From Zarea fungicola (lineage: Eukaryota; Ascomycota; Sordariomycetes; Hypocreales; Cordycipitaceae), in the NCBI GenBank assembly GCA_900169235.1, contig FWCC01000225.1, positions 1 to 64,000 of the forward strand: DNA of 64,000 nt, read 5' to 3'. Below the pieces are notes generated by a model that made no database searches, was not told the origin of the DNA, and saw nothing but the letters and a program-made list of their open reading frames with translations. The position numbers were made by a program, and so were the translations under genes. Positions 23,589 to 35,258 of this stretch are shown here, piece after piece; the first letter of the stretch is position 1, and each line of letters begins with the position of its first letter.

Positions 23589-24545
23589 ATGGGCTTCCTT
23601 CGCTCTCAGCTGCTCACGACGCCGACATATCCAACAGAGTCATTTGTCGGTAAAACATGCATTGTGACAGGCTCCAACAGTGGTCTGGGAAAAGAGGCTG
23701 CTCGACATTTCGCCAGGCTCGGCGCGTCACGAGTTATACTCGCGGTGCGAAATGTTTCCGCTGGTGAGGCGTCAAAGATGGACATTGAGTCGTCAACGGG
23801 GTGCGGCTCGACAGTCGTGGAAGTGTGGGAGCTTGATCTAGCCTCCTTTGCGTCCGTCAAGGCGTTTGCAAGCCGCGCACAGAGCTTGACTCAAATCGAC
23901 GTTTTCTGCGAGAACGCGGCGGTGGCTGCTTACGACTACGGTTGTGCGGAAGGTCACGAGCGAACAATCGTCGTCAACGTCATCAGCACCTTTCTTCTCG
24001 GCCTGCTTTTACTGCCAAAACTGCAGTCCACATCTAAACAGCTCGGGACAACGGCGCACTGGACGGTTGTGTCGAGTGAGGTTCACGCCTATGCCAAGTT
24101 TCTCGAGTCTAAAGAGCCCGCCATCTTCAAGGCTTTGGATGCAAACTACCAGCAGGACATGTCGGATTGCTACCGTACCAGTAAACTCCTCACTATTCTC
24201 ATTATTCGAAAAATCGCGCCAACAATTGCCGAATCTGGTGTCATTTTCAATCACCTCAGTCCTGGTCTCTGCCACTCTGGGCTATTTCGAAGTGCCGGCT
24301 GGTTGCCCGCTGTTTTGAAGTTTGTCTTTGCACGAACAGCAGAGGTCGGTAGTCGGACTTTAGTGGCCGCCGCAGTGGCAGGACAAGAGTCACATGGTAA
24401 GTATATGATTGATGGAGTTGTAGACGATGATGCCCTGTCAGCGTTTGTCAAGAGCGAGGATGGGTCCCAGGTTGGAGAGCGGGTTTGGGCTGAGCTGAGC
24501 ACAATATTGGAGGAGATTCAACCAGGGATTACAAACTTTAATTAG
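23589..24545 (+). CDS. Short-chain dehydrogenase/reductase
   Basis: Single exon, 318 aa from the ATG at 23589 (MGFLRSQLLTTP). The longer in-frame start at 23403 adds 62 residues unlike the family. Rossmann motif TGSNSGLG is at 27-34, a D-L acid pair at WELDLAS, the NNAG equivalent reads ENAA, and the catalytic Ser and YxxxK are in VVSSEVHAY (S162/S163) and YRTSK (Y195, K199). It belongs to the classical/retinol-dehydrogenase-like fungal SDRs that oxidise alcohols or reduce ketones with NAD(P)(H). ENAA instead of NNAG is a mild deviation. Lying between the prenyltransferase and the decarboxylase, it probably acts on the terpenoid or on a pathway aldehyde. Confidence 0.88.
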   Translation: MGFLRSQLLTTPTYPTESFVGKTCIVTGSNSGLGKEAARHFARLGASRVILAVRNVSAGEASKMDIESSTGCGSTVVEVWELDLASFASVKAFASRAQSLTQIDVFCENAAVAAYDYGCAEGHERTIVVNVISTFLLGLLLLPKLQSTSKQLGTTAHWTVVSSEVHAYAKFLESKEPAIFKALDANYQQDMSDCYRTSKLLTILIIRKIAPTIAESGVIFNHLSPGLCHSGLFRSAGWLPAVLKFVFARTAEVGSRTLVAAAVAGQESHGKYMIDGVVDDDALSAFVKSEDGSQVGERVWAELSTILEEIQPGITNFN

Positions 24546-24845
24546 TGGCAATCAATGCATTGTTCGGTTGTTGTTTTTGCTTGCTTTCCCAGCGTGGAGA
24601 GAGTTACTTGATGGTAGTAATGATTTTATAGCATTTCCTCCCGCCTGTTCCACTATCCATTGTGTCTAAATGGAGGGCAAACAACCCAGTCATGTTTAAA
24701 TCGGCCAGCTTTTGTCGCGTCTATTTGCATCTTCGGATGCAGAACTCTGCCACATTCCTTTGTGGCGAAGTTTGTTGCGCAGGTTTCATACCCTTCAAAA
24801 TGGAGATCACAGCAAACAGACATGACTTTTTAGACTCTTACTCAT

Positions 24846-27292
24846 TCACTTGCGCGGCTTTCTCAGTTTCGCCGCCAACTCGGTCATCGAACTTGGAACA
24901 TCATACTTGTCCAACCGCACCTCGACAAGCTAAATCATGTTAGTTCGTAGTAGGGATCTTGAGAAAAAGAAGGCACCGACCTGAGCTCCTTTAAACTCTC
25001 CAGCGCTTAGAACGTCTAGAAGTTCATCCAAATCCGCGAGTGTCTCTGCTTTATAAGACCGTGTCATAAAGTCTGGGCCAAATGACTCAAGCATAGTTTG
25101 CCAATTCCAGGTTGCAACGTCGTTGTAGGGCTGGTCTCTCCCATTGACTACTCTTTCGCAAGTGTATCTAGAACAAAGGAGAATCAGTATTCGCGCACAA
25201 GTGAAGATTGAAACATCAATATCCTACCCGTCATTGTTCAGCACAAAACTGCTTCAGGTTAGCTGCATGCAGAAATAGTGAAACAAAAAGCCTGCAGTAC
25301 TGACATGATTGGCGCCAGGTTAAAGCGCAACATATCGCCCAAAGCCTGAACCGTCATTTGCATTGATCCCTCACCCGTAATGAGTATGGGCCGTTTAAAC
25401 CGCTCGCTTTGCTCCAAGGCAGCGGTAAAGGCACCGACAGCGGACCCTGTGGCAAAGCCGATGCTACCCCAAACCGTCTGAGTGAAGGCATGTACTCCCT
25501 TCGGAAAGGAAACCTGTGTCATCCCAATGGAAACACTGCCAGTTTCAACAACGACCAGGTCGCCATTGCGGAAAAATTGACTCATTCTCTTAGAAATGAC
25601 ATTACTATGTGTTGCAGCGGGGGGTATTTTTCAACATACGTGTAGCAGCCAATCGAAGGTGATCTTGCCCGTTGATGGCGACGGTGCCACGACTCCAGCT
25701 GGAGATGGAACTTGCCATCGCGGGGAGGCAGGCCGTTGTGCTGACTCAAAGAATTCGAGAACGCGACTGAGGACCTAGCTCCACCGTGTCAGATCATCTC
25801 TAAGACTGAATTCAAAAGACATACTTTTCTCGTATTTGCATTAAAGGTCTTTCCCTCGGCCTAATCTACTAGTTAGAATTGATGCTCAGGTGGTGAATGA
25901 CAGTTCGGTGATTGATTATACATGCCTTGGTACTACGCTGCTGACAATCGATGAGCGCTCCGGTCTTGTATCTCTCGGTGAAGGCACCACTGTGTCTGAA
26001 TATTAATGCCAGGAAAAGTCAATTTATCTCCGCTACTTACGTGTTGAGATCACTCTTAGTTGAATTATAACAGTTAGTGGTAGGTGTATTCGGATGTTGA
26101 TAGGGAAACTGGTGGGCTGGCTACTTACTGGGTAGTTTCCGATTTTCAATACGCAGTCCGCTGCCTCGACGTATTCTTTGGCGTTTCTATCCGACAACTC
26201 CCCCCCGTACAGCCCTCCAAAGCAAGAATGGGTTTCATCAATGCAGGTTCGTGCCATTGCGGTAACAAAATGCGGCGAGCTTACAACGTCAATCAACTTG
26301 CTAACCTCATTCAACAGTCCAAAGCGAGCAGCGCCTATACCCCGTTTCATCCGTTAGTTGCAGTGCAGCATATGAGATAGGATATTGAAAGAATTACCAA
26401 TGTCTACAATCAATGCAAATTGTGAGGAGGATTGAATCCTGTTTATCATCAAGTCGGCAAGCGCCGACTCATCGTTTTCGTCGCTCGGATCAAGAATGGC
26501 TGGGAGTGGCGATAATGGACAACTGACTGGGACCTTAAGATGAACCATGTCCATGGGGATGCCGATATATCTAGGCAGTGTAATCTGTAAGATTGAATTT
26601 TTTTGTAACTCAAATTCATGTATTACTTACACTGGTCGTGAATGGAAAAGCATAGCTGCGAATCGGAATCAATCTCTGAGCTTTTCACGTGAAAGCTGCG
26701 CAACGCACCTTGCAACACGCGATCAATTTCGTCAATCGCTGTCTTTTCATCGTTGAGAACTGTTGTAGCGCAAGAAATGTGCTTCGACATTTCGTGAAAC
26801 ATCCTATGGCAGTTAGTATCGAATCTTTGCAGCCTTGGAGTCCGTGTTTGGCAAAATCGAACCCATATTTGCCGTCACCCAGTGTATGGTGCAGTATCAT
26901 GCCGGCTTGCTGCACTCGTCTGTTTGGATAACCAACAATGTGGACTACTGGGACGAATTCACTGTAAGCGCCGGCAATTCCATTCACGGCTGACAGCTCG
27001 CCGGGTCCAAACGTTGTGACAACTGCGCCAATGCCGTTGATGCGGGCATAGCCGTCCGCCGCATAGGCTGCAACCAGCTCATTCGCGGAACCAGCCCACT
27101 TCAGCCCAGATTTTAGAATCTCATCAATCAGAATCAGTTGAAAATCTACCGTATGAGTATTAGCTCATCTGTGAGGATGTGATACAGAGGCAGGGGTGGA
27201 GACAGACCTCCAGGAACACCAAAAACCGTCTCAAGGCGAAGCTGCTGCAGCCTTGTGAGAAGATACTGTGCAATCCCAATCATGTCTCCCAT
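24846..27292 (-). CDS. Pyruvate decarboxylase-family ThDP enzyme
   Basis: Complement of 14 exons: 24846-24929, 24981-25167, 25228-25248, 25305-25588, 25640-25774, 25825-25860, 25926-25989, 26041-26054, 26129-26334, 26398-26570, 26631-26655, 26709-26803, 26863-27145, 27208-27292; 563 aa, the family length. Catalytic residues fall at the same numbers as in yeast PDC: E51 in [10 protein letters not shown], and H114-H115 in [10 protein letters not shown]. The ThDP/Mg motif reads GEGSMQ (444-449) with N471-N472 in FVLNNDGYTCER; GEG replaces the usual GDG. It decarboxylates a 2-oxo acid to an aldehyde in the cytosol; pyruvate, branched or aromatic oxo acids are possible. The exon of 14 nt and those of 21 and 25 nt are tiny, and the intron at 25861-25925 is read as GC-AG. 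Exon borders near 25.8-26.05 kb are the least certain. Confidence 0.85.
25861..25925 (-). other. Probable GC-AG intron in the decarboxylase gene
   Basis: Donor AAG|GCATGT, branch-like TTCTAAC, acceptor ATTAG. It joins CQQRSTK to AEGKTFNA, matching the spacing of PDC relatives; no GT donor gives an open frame. Confidence 0.55.
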
Positions 27293-30053
27293 GGTGAGAT
27301 ACTTGCTGATTTTGCCGTCTTTAGTCCTTGAAAGGCCCAGTTGTAGTGGTTTGGATCACAAGACAGAACAAGTACGCCCAATCGGCTGCAACTATATATT
27401 TGGCTAGTGCGGTGGGCAGCGCCCGCTTGCCCCTTTGGTCGAATCTCGGCAAAGCAGGCGGGAAACAACTTTGAAGGCGTCGGTGAGTTGCTGGCCGGTC
27501 AGCATTTAATGGGCCGCATTTGGATAATCGGTCAGCTCTTGCGCGCACTGTGTGGAAAGTGGCTCGACATGGATTCTTGCACGGGTCAAAACCCACAGGA
27601 CCTGACGATGGCTGTGAACGTGTAGCCATGTTCCACTGTTCTACGGGTGCGTTGCTAGTAAGGATGTTTGAAACGTGCGATTGGCTTACTCGGAAATCAA
27701 AGGCTGAGTTACCCTGCAAGTTGTTGGTGCCACACGCCAGAGCCACATATTCCATTTCCTATAATTTTCTTAATTTTCTTAGTTTTCTTAATCTTTACAT
27801 TAGCTTCCTATTTCAATCAATTAGTCAACGCTGCATCGTAGTACTCAGGAAAGGCTGCAGTTAATTCATTTGCAATGTTGTGTGCGGCCGAACCTCTTTT
27901 GCTGTTACAAGGTGCAGTCTACATTTGCCATTATCACTAGGAATTAACACATGTTAAAAAAAGACAGTTCAGCTTGAGTCGCATCCTAGTATTGGCGCTA
28001 AGTCTGCTTCCAAAAATATCGCACAGTGAATGCAGATTGATGGTTGCCTGGTTTCTGGTTTCTGGACTAATTGCCAGTTGTTATAACTAGCGAAATGTTT
28101 GTTGATTCGTGCAAGTACTTTTATTGATTTTTAATACGTTGCACTCGATATCCACGTAAAAATTGCATTTGCTTAGGCTCGGATCACAGGCAACGGCAAC
28201 ACACCATCACAATACAAAATGCCCAGAGAGAATCACCAGCCGATCTTTATTCAGTCGCAGAGATCAATCCCGGCGTCCTTTCGGGGTAAAAGTTCAATTT
28301 TCCTGGTATTTTGCCCCCAGGCATTTTCTATTGACGCATCAGATTCCCACCATCAACTTCGGCCGAAAGTAAGCTAGATTTTAGCAACGCAATGGGAAAA
28401 GACCGCTGCACCACGATTATTGGGCGAGTATTTTCGGTCTTGGTAAAGGGATTAATTATCAACACAACTTTACATGATGATATTCATTTTCCTTTGTCAA
28501 AAGTCCCAGGGGGCGTACGGCGAGAAAAGTAGGTTCTGCTTGCTTTGTTAGGTTCGACGGTCGCTACCCTAGAGCGTCCGCCCAAACTTCAACGATACTC
28601 ATTCCATTGCACCAAATCTAGTAAAAGGTTGGCAATAACACTGCAACGGGCATTAATCTAAGACTATCTTCTGAAGGCAATTGACGTGCGGGTACCACTC
28701 CTAGCTGCAGTGGACGAAACGAAACAGAATAGATTCACTCGCATTTATAGGTTGGCTAGATTGTTACCTCAACTCCTGCTTGGCATTGTGATGGAACAGG
28801 AAATCGACTTGACCAAATAACTGGCAAACATATTCCGCGGCAACTCTGCCAATGAAAGTGTTCCGTGTTTGTTGTACTGCAACTGACTCGCGCGGGTTCC
28901 AGCAGGAATCAGCGGCAGAGAGCGGCAAGCAACGGTAGGCAGCGGTAAGTAGCGGTAGGTGGTGGCACGCCGCGTCAGCTTATTAACTTGTTACCAGGGC
29001 TGTTGGTAACGATCACGGATAGTTACAAGGCACGGTAATGAGAGGGGCGTCTCTTAGTAGGTATGCTGTTGGTAGCTTCACGATATTCAAAACCTAGCTA
29101 CGGCTGCGGAGGAATTCCTCCACTATATACAGGAAAACAAAAGGTAGGCAAAATTAAACAGCAATAAACAACAATTAGGAAAATTCTCTGCAACTGCTGT
29201 GATAACCTCGTATCTACGGCAGGCTGCTGTTGGTCACGGTGTTGACCGACGGAAGTCTGCCGCAGGAGTCAGGCTTCGTGGATACGCTGCTTTAATTGAG
29301 TCAGCAGTCAAAACAAGGGCGCGTCTCACAAAAGGTGGCTTACAGTGGCTCGTAATCACCCCAATAAGATCAAGTAAATTCGCCTTATACGAAGTCTCCA
29401 TAAAAACTGCGCGGCCTAAATGTGGCATTTCGGATCTCGCACAGAAGATTATTTCATCAAATTAGCCTGCCGAGCCGAGGGATCATGGTTATTCGGAAGC
29501 TAGTGCTCCTCGTGGTATTAGTGCCTGGGGTATGAATCGACAGATTGTTGTTTCTCCGATATCTCCATCGCATCCATGTTATTAGGCGGCACGGTCCAGT
29601 TCACACAGCGTGGCATTAATTCCTTCAAAGCTATTAAGGGATGATTTCTGTCTTTCTCATGTAGGCAGGAGATTGTACCAAATTGGGTCTAGCAACGGTT
29701 TGTGGGTTTTCAACGATAGTTGCCGATTGCCGGTTTCCCCAGACTATCTTTTCCACCTACGAAGGGAGTTGAAACCCCCGCTACGTAGCCATCAGGGTTG
29801 GACCCCCTAAAAATAGCGATTCGGATATTAGCCGGCCAATGTGTGCTGTCGCCTAAAAGTCTAGACTCGGGTCGGAGATTTCAACGTTCCTAGACAAGCG
29901 CTAAACAAAGTCGCATATATATAAGGTTTTTGAATAAAAACCTCGTCCAAGGCAACGTCTTGGCAGTGAAAAACCCCAGTAAAACTGCGCAGCCCCTCCA
30001 ATACACCGAGTTTGCAGATCATTCGACGCTCACCGCCATCACGCCCAGCTGAA
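27293..30053. other. 2.8-kb intergenic region
   Basis: It holds the decarboxylase promoter on the left and the regulator promoter on the right. Near 28911-28972 there is a degenerate repeat of about 10 bp (AGCGGTAAGT, AGCGGTAGGT, AACGGTAGGC). ORFs up to 144 codons on both strands lack recognisable domains. No gene is supported. Confidence 0.45.
29916..29926 (+). promoter_or_regulatory. TATA-like element of the regulator gene
   Basis: TATATATAAGG lies about 128 bases before the ATG of the Zn2Cys6 gene, at plausible core-promoter spacing. Confidence 0.5.
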
Positions 30054-32170
30054 ATGACAAACATTGCATGGAAATGGCGCCAGCGACCTATTGCCTGTCA
30101 ATTTTGCAAGAGTCGAAAAGTCCGCTGCTCAAGACGGTTTCCGTGTTCCAACTGTACGACCCGCGGTATCCAATGTCGGCAGCAGCACGAACAAGCTACT
30201 CACAATGGCAGTCCTCCCACGGTCCATGACCAGGGTCTTCCTGGCCGTGATGATTTGACAGGCCTGCTAAATGGCGAGGTTCAATCCCGCGTTGACCAGT
30301 TAGAAATGCTCGTTGATGAATTTGCAACAAACTCCGGCGGCACACCATTCCCTCATACTTCTACCCCCCTGTCAACCTCGCCATCTACTGTTAGCTCTCT
30401 GTCGCGGGACGCCGTCCGTCTCTGTCAAATAGTCACAAACAACAAGGTCAGTAAGCACCAGGAACCTTGATAGAGAGATTTACAATTCAGTTCAAGGGCT
30501 CATTTTGAATCAGGATGCCGACTTTCCCAACGGGACACTTTTTCTGTTCTCTCCAATCCAGCTGATTGAGGAGCCGTTCTTCGTGGTCTCTCAGCCTGGG
30601 CAAAGAGGTGTGCAGTTGCAGTCCGAAATTCCCCAAATATCCCTCAACCTCCCCCTACATCACGAAGCATGCACAATCATGCGAATATTCAAGACGGAGG
30701 TCTCCTCACTTCATCCAAGTATAATCGTTGCCTGGTTACCTCCGATAGTAGAAAGCATCTATTTTGGTCTACAGCAGCATGGACACATTAAGCTTGGACA
30801 ATTGCTTTTCTTTGTTTCCATTGTTGCCTGGACGATATTTTGCCGCCAGCCGGACGATGAAATCTGCCGCCTCTTTCAAGATACCAAAGAAGCACACAAT
30901 CTGTCCTTCAACTGGGCCGAAACTGCCTTTCGTCTCGTTGAAGAGATCAGAAAACGAAACCAGCCCAGCCTCGACTGTCTCCAGGGACAACTCATCTTGC
31001 TCAAGCTATCACTACATCTTGAAGGACTATCACAACGGAACAGGGGTCTATTGGCTTCATCCTTGCTAATGGCACGTGAAATCGGATTGCACCACCTCGA
31101 TGGGCCTAAAGAAGAGGATTCAGTGTCCGATGAGTTTAGCTCTGCCATCGAGACTGAAATTGGCCGACGGATATGGTGGGATCTGGTCTCTTTGGATTGG
31201 TAAGCGCTATAAATAATGAAAGCGTCCCAGGTCTGACGTATTATCATATAGGTTACTAGCCACCTTCCCCGGGGCACAGGAAGGCGTGTATTCCGTCCAC
31301 CCGCTTCACATGACGGTTAACCGGCCAAGTGATGCCGGCATTGCCAACGAGACCAAAGCCATGGGAGCCACCGATCAAATACCAGGGCATGCAAGCGATG
31401 CGTCTTATCTTTGTGAGCGTCTTCGACTCGCTGAGCTGGTTCGTGATTTTGCAGACCGCAAATCACGGTCCAGGCTCGGCAGTCCAAGTGACATCTATAG
31501 CATGGTCGTGGACTATGACCAGCAGCTACAGCGCTTTCAGCAAACGTTGCCCGATCCGCTCACCTCAACCAAGATGCGCCGTCGCCAGGCCGTCATCTCG
31601 CAGCAACCAGAGCCGCCAATGGTGGCAGTGCAACGTGTGAGCATCCAATGCTGGGTAGAGTTTCAAAGATGCATGGTTCATATACCATATTTTCCAAAAT
31701 CTGCCATTGAGCCGAAATATGAACCCTCTCGACGAGCCTGCCTCACCTGTGCGGAGAACACAGTCCACCTGCTAAAGGAACTCCGCGACAATCACCAGTC
31801 TAGCATTGTGGCCTTGCTAAAAGAAAACGCACTGCTGAATCGATGTCTAAGTATTGCCGGTACAGTCTTTTTGATGGACCTCTGCTTGCAGGTGGATGGC
31901 GGATTTCCGAATAAGACACAGCCAGGTATGGCGGATGCGTGGGAATTGATAAGTGAGTTTCAGGATTACTTCAATATTCTGAGACGATTTTTGCATTTAT
32001 CAGCCGGCATAATGGAAAAATATGGCATAATTTATCCCAGCCTGGCTAATAACTCGGCAGTCGAGGCCTGCCTTGAAGAGCAGTACGACGTACTTGGCTG
32101 CACGATAAATTCAGAGCTGGATATTAGTCAAATTCTGCAACTATTCCCTGAGCAGATATTTTACAATTAA
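30054..32170 (+). CDS. Zn2Cys6 transcription factor
   Basis: Join 30054-30446, 30514-31199 and 31252-32170; 665 aa. The binuclear zinc cluster is near the N-terminus with six cysteines spaced CX2CX6CX5CX2CX6C (C15, C18, C25, C31, C34, C41), flanked by basic residues, for CGG-type DNA half-sites in the nucleus. A short acidic/Ser-Thr linker precedes a fungal-specific transcription factor middle homology region, seen in SLLMAREIGLHHLDG and EIGRRIWWDLVSLDW. Both introns (67 and 52 nt) have good borders; an earlier acceptor in intron 1 would give an immediate stop. Position between the terpenoid genes and the acetyltransferase and transporter genes makes it the candidate pathway regulator. Confidence 0.9.
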
Positions 32171-32411
32171 TTCTGTACTAAATAGCCTAGTAATCTGCGT
32201 GTTTCATCTTGCAAGAAGAATCGGTCGATTTTGACGCGGAGCGTCTCTGTTGCGTGTCTTGCACTAAATGTTTGCGCCTTGTTCTGACAGGAACCTGTAT
32301 TGCATTTTTTCTGCTCTCCGTGAAACGGGCATGTAGTTTTCGATACTATTATAATACAAAATGTTGACGCCAGGGGGCCCGACCAGCCGCACTGCGGAAA
32401 AATATACTGCA

Positions 32412-33154
32412 CTACTCGGCTTCCTCGAATCTCATGGCGTAGGCGGTTACGTTCCCGATGATAATCGGCTCGCGTACTTTAAACCCATACTCCTCCAAGC
32501 CGGCAACGAACTGCGGTTCCACAAAAGCCCAAAACGCAACGTCGTCCTTGCGGCATTGCTCCCGGGCGTGGTCAAGAAGTTGAATGCAAATATCCTTTGA
32601 CTCCTGAGGCTGCAGGGCAGGATCGAGAACCAGCTCGGATATAGTCCAGTTGCGGCTATCTTCGCCTGCATAGAGTGTCTTCTTCATCCAGGGGGACACC
32701 ACTTTAAAGAAATACTCAAATCGAGCCTGATTCGCAGCGCGATTCGGTCGAACTTTCTCCACCAGCGCGTTGTGGTGAGCCCAGTAGCGTCTTAGCCATC
32801 CTTTTCAAGTATTGTTAGAAATGCTCGATTAGTATGGGTTCAATAAAAATACGTACTCTCACGGCGTGAATTCTTGCTCAAATCGAGATCAACTGGCGCG
32901 TCGTTTTTCTTCGTGGGGTGCATCTCTACCCAACCCAATAACCTTCCAGTTTTTTCCTCTTCAATAGCATAACAGTACACATTTGGCTTTAGAATGAGAT
33001 CCCGAACATATGCTGTCCACCACCGTCGATAGTGAAATGGATACTCATGCTTGCCGGGGAAGAACCACTTGTGGAAGTTATCATGCCAAGTTTGTTCGAC
33101 CATGTAGTCCATGACCTTGGGAAGGTCTTCGATTGTCATGGATCGAACAGTCAT
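32412..33154 (-). CDS. GNAT-family acetyltransferase
   Basis: Complement of join 32412-32800 and 32857-33154 (56-nt intron); 228 aa. It starts MTVRSMTIEDLPKVMDYM, the usual opening of fungal GNAT proteins, then has GRLLGWVEMHP (beta strand 4) and WTISELVLDPALQPQESKDI, the acetyl-CoA region in which the canonical R/QxxGxG/A loop is replaced by LQPQESKDI. FWAFVEPQFVAGLEEYGFKV forms the C-terminal strand-helix. The family moves an acetyl group from acetyl-CoA to an amine, sometimes a hydroxyl. Substrate unknown. It converges with the Zn2Cys6 regulator, 241 bases between stops. The weak pyrophosphate loop leaves activity uncertain. Confidence 0.78.
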
Positions 33155-33617
33155 CTTGACGGATCAACACGCCTGATTTCAGATACTGATGGAGTAAAGC
33201 GACATGTTTTGATAGCAAGAGAAGTACTTCTTTTTTATCGACGTGACAGCTACAGCGCTAAAATCTTACAGTGCTTGGTCAGCGACTCACTGTTATCTGA
33301 GTCGTTGGTTGCGGCACGACTTGTCCGGGTGGAGACTAAACTTCGACCAGGGAATCAGCATCCAATTCAGCGTCGTTACCCATACGGCATAGTGAAGGCG
33401 CATTTCGGCTGCGAAGCCGAATAATCAAGTGGTCAACCATCTCGTCTTGATGGTCTCCTTAAAATAGTTGGCTTCTCAAGAATTCTGTCTTGCTTTAGTA
33501 GAAGGCTGGCGAACAAAAAGAATAACTGTCAAGTCGAAGTATATTTAGTTGCATCTATGTAATTAACTCATCATCACTCGATGATGAATTCTAACCCTTT
33601 TTGTACTTTGCTGACAA
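33155..33617. other. Intergenic region
   Basis: 463 bases covering the acetyltransferase promoter and the transporter 3' end. An open frame at 33032-33424 on the plus strand lacks family support. Nothing else is seen. Confidence 0.4.
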
Positions 33618-35258
33618 TTACAACATATAACGGTACTTTGGACTTAAATCACCCAACTCAGTCCTCTCCTCCTTTGTCAATGCATGGTTAGGGCCGTTCT
33701 TGGCACGACTCCGGTTAGAGGCAAGGCACAAGTAGCCATAAGCGCATTGCGCAAGCAGCGAAACGATGCAAAATGACAAACAGATGCTAAAGCCGCTGAT
33801 GAACTTTGGATGCGGGTTTTTGGGGTTGGCCTGGAACGAAAAGGATGCAATGATACCGCCAATGTTGCCAAACCCCATCTGCCATGCATTGCCAACAGCT
33901 CGTCGGTGGTGGCCACCGAGGTTCATGTTAAACCAGCATACGACAATGGGCATGGCCGTGTACGTTCCCAATGTGACCAGAAACAGCGCACCATACTCCA
34001 CATGACGATTGTCGTGCACGGAGATGAGGACGCTCAGGCCAATAATGGAGAGAAGGACCGCCCCCGCAGAAAATGCAAATCGATGCTTGCTCATGTCTGA
34101 CACAAACGCCACAATCATGGAGAAGACAAAGGCGGCAGCCCACGGCGGCACGCTGTACAGCTGCGTCATGATTGGGCTGTAGCCATATGTCTTGATGATG
34201 CCGGCCGAGAAGTAGGCGTACGAGTAGGCCGGTACGATGAGTCCAAAGTACATGAACCCACCGAGAATAACCTTGGGATCTGAGATGACCTTGACAACAT
34301 CTCGCCAAGTGATGCTGCGATTGCGCGCCGAGTTTGAGCTGCCCTGGTCGGCGCTGATGCGCGCCGTGACAAATGTCTTCTCTTCCTCCGTCAGCCACTT
34401 GGACTCTTCAGGAAAGTCGGGCAGCAGAAAGAAGAAGAAGAAGCTGACAAAAATGGTAAGGCTGCCCTCCAAGATGAAGATCCAGCGCCAGCCAGCATAG
34501 CCGCGGAGGCCATCCATTTTGCCAATGGCAGCGGCCAGCAGACCAGCAAAGGCGCCAGCCAGAGTGGTGCTGCTGAAAAAGAAGGAATAACGCTTCTGCG
34601 CTTCCTCTCGACGGTACCACATGCCAATGAGATAAAAGGCTAAAAGATGGCGTTAGTCTCAAGTAAAGGTGTAGGGTGTCTGCAATGTCGCTGCTGGCCT
34701 GACTTACCACCGGGAAACATGCCCATCTCAAATACGCCAAGGAAGAACCGCGTAGCGAGAAGTCCTCCATAACTCTTTACAAAACCCTGCATCATATTGG
34801 TAAAACCAAAAAGGAACATGTTGACAGACAACCAAAGATGCGGCTTAAACTTCTTGAGCAGCATATTGGATGGGATATCGAATGCGCAGTACGGGACGAA
34901 GAAAATAACGAGCGCAGTATTGAACTTGTTTCCGGTGCCGAGGTTCAGGTCCTTGGACATGCCGTAGACATTGGCGTTGGAAATGTTGATTCTGTCTGCA
35001 CGACAGGAGATTAGCATCGACGTGAAAGATGGACCGGCAGCACAATTAAGCAATATCGGTTACTTTACCTAAAAAGGCGAGGAGATACATGATGCAGAGA
35101 AAAGGCAGAACGCGCATATCAATTTTTGCCAGTAAACGGCGCTCAGTCGTGTGGGGTGGGCAGGTAGGACGCTCATCTTCCCTGTCACTGCCAGATTCGA
35201 TGCCATCGTGGTTGGCGTGTTGGTCAGGGCCAAACTTTTCGGCAGTTATTGTGGCCAT
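33618..35258 (-). CDS. MFS transporter, allantoate permease (Dal5) type
   Basis: Complement of join 33618-34639, 34708-34995 and 35069-35258; 499 aa. The ATG at 35258 is the first in frame. A hydrophilic N-terminus leads to KIDMRVLPFLCIMYLLAFLDRINISNA, whose DRxNI motif is rebuilt across intron 1 and marks the anion:cation symporter branch of MFS. FFLGVFEMGMFPG and IGMWYRREEAQKR (loop 4-5 region) follow, and twelve hydrophobic segments are likely. Family substrates are organic anions such as allantoate, nicotinate, pantothenate or small peptides at the plasma membrane. As the last gene of the island it may export a product or import a precursor; a plain nutrient role is equally possible. Confidence 0.9.

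Noticed and set aside
27321..27755. 144-codon minus-strand ORF upstream of the decarboxylase
   Set aside because: No domain, no splice logic and a position in the promoter; likely chance.
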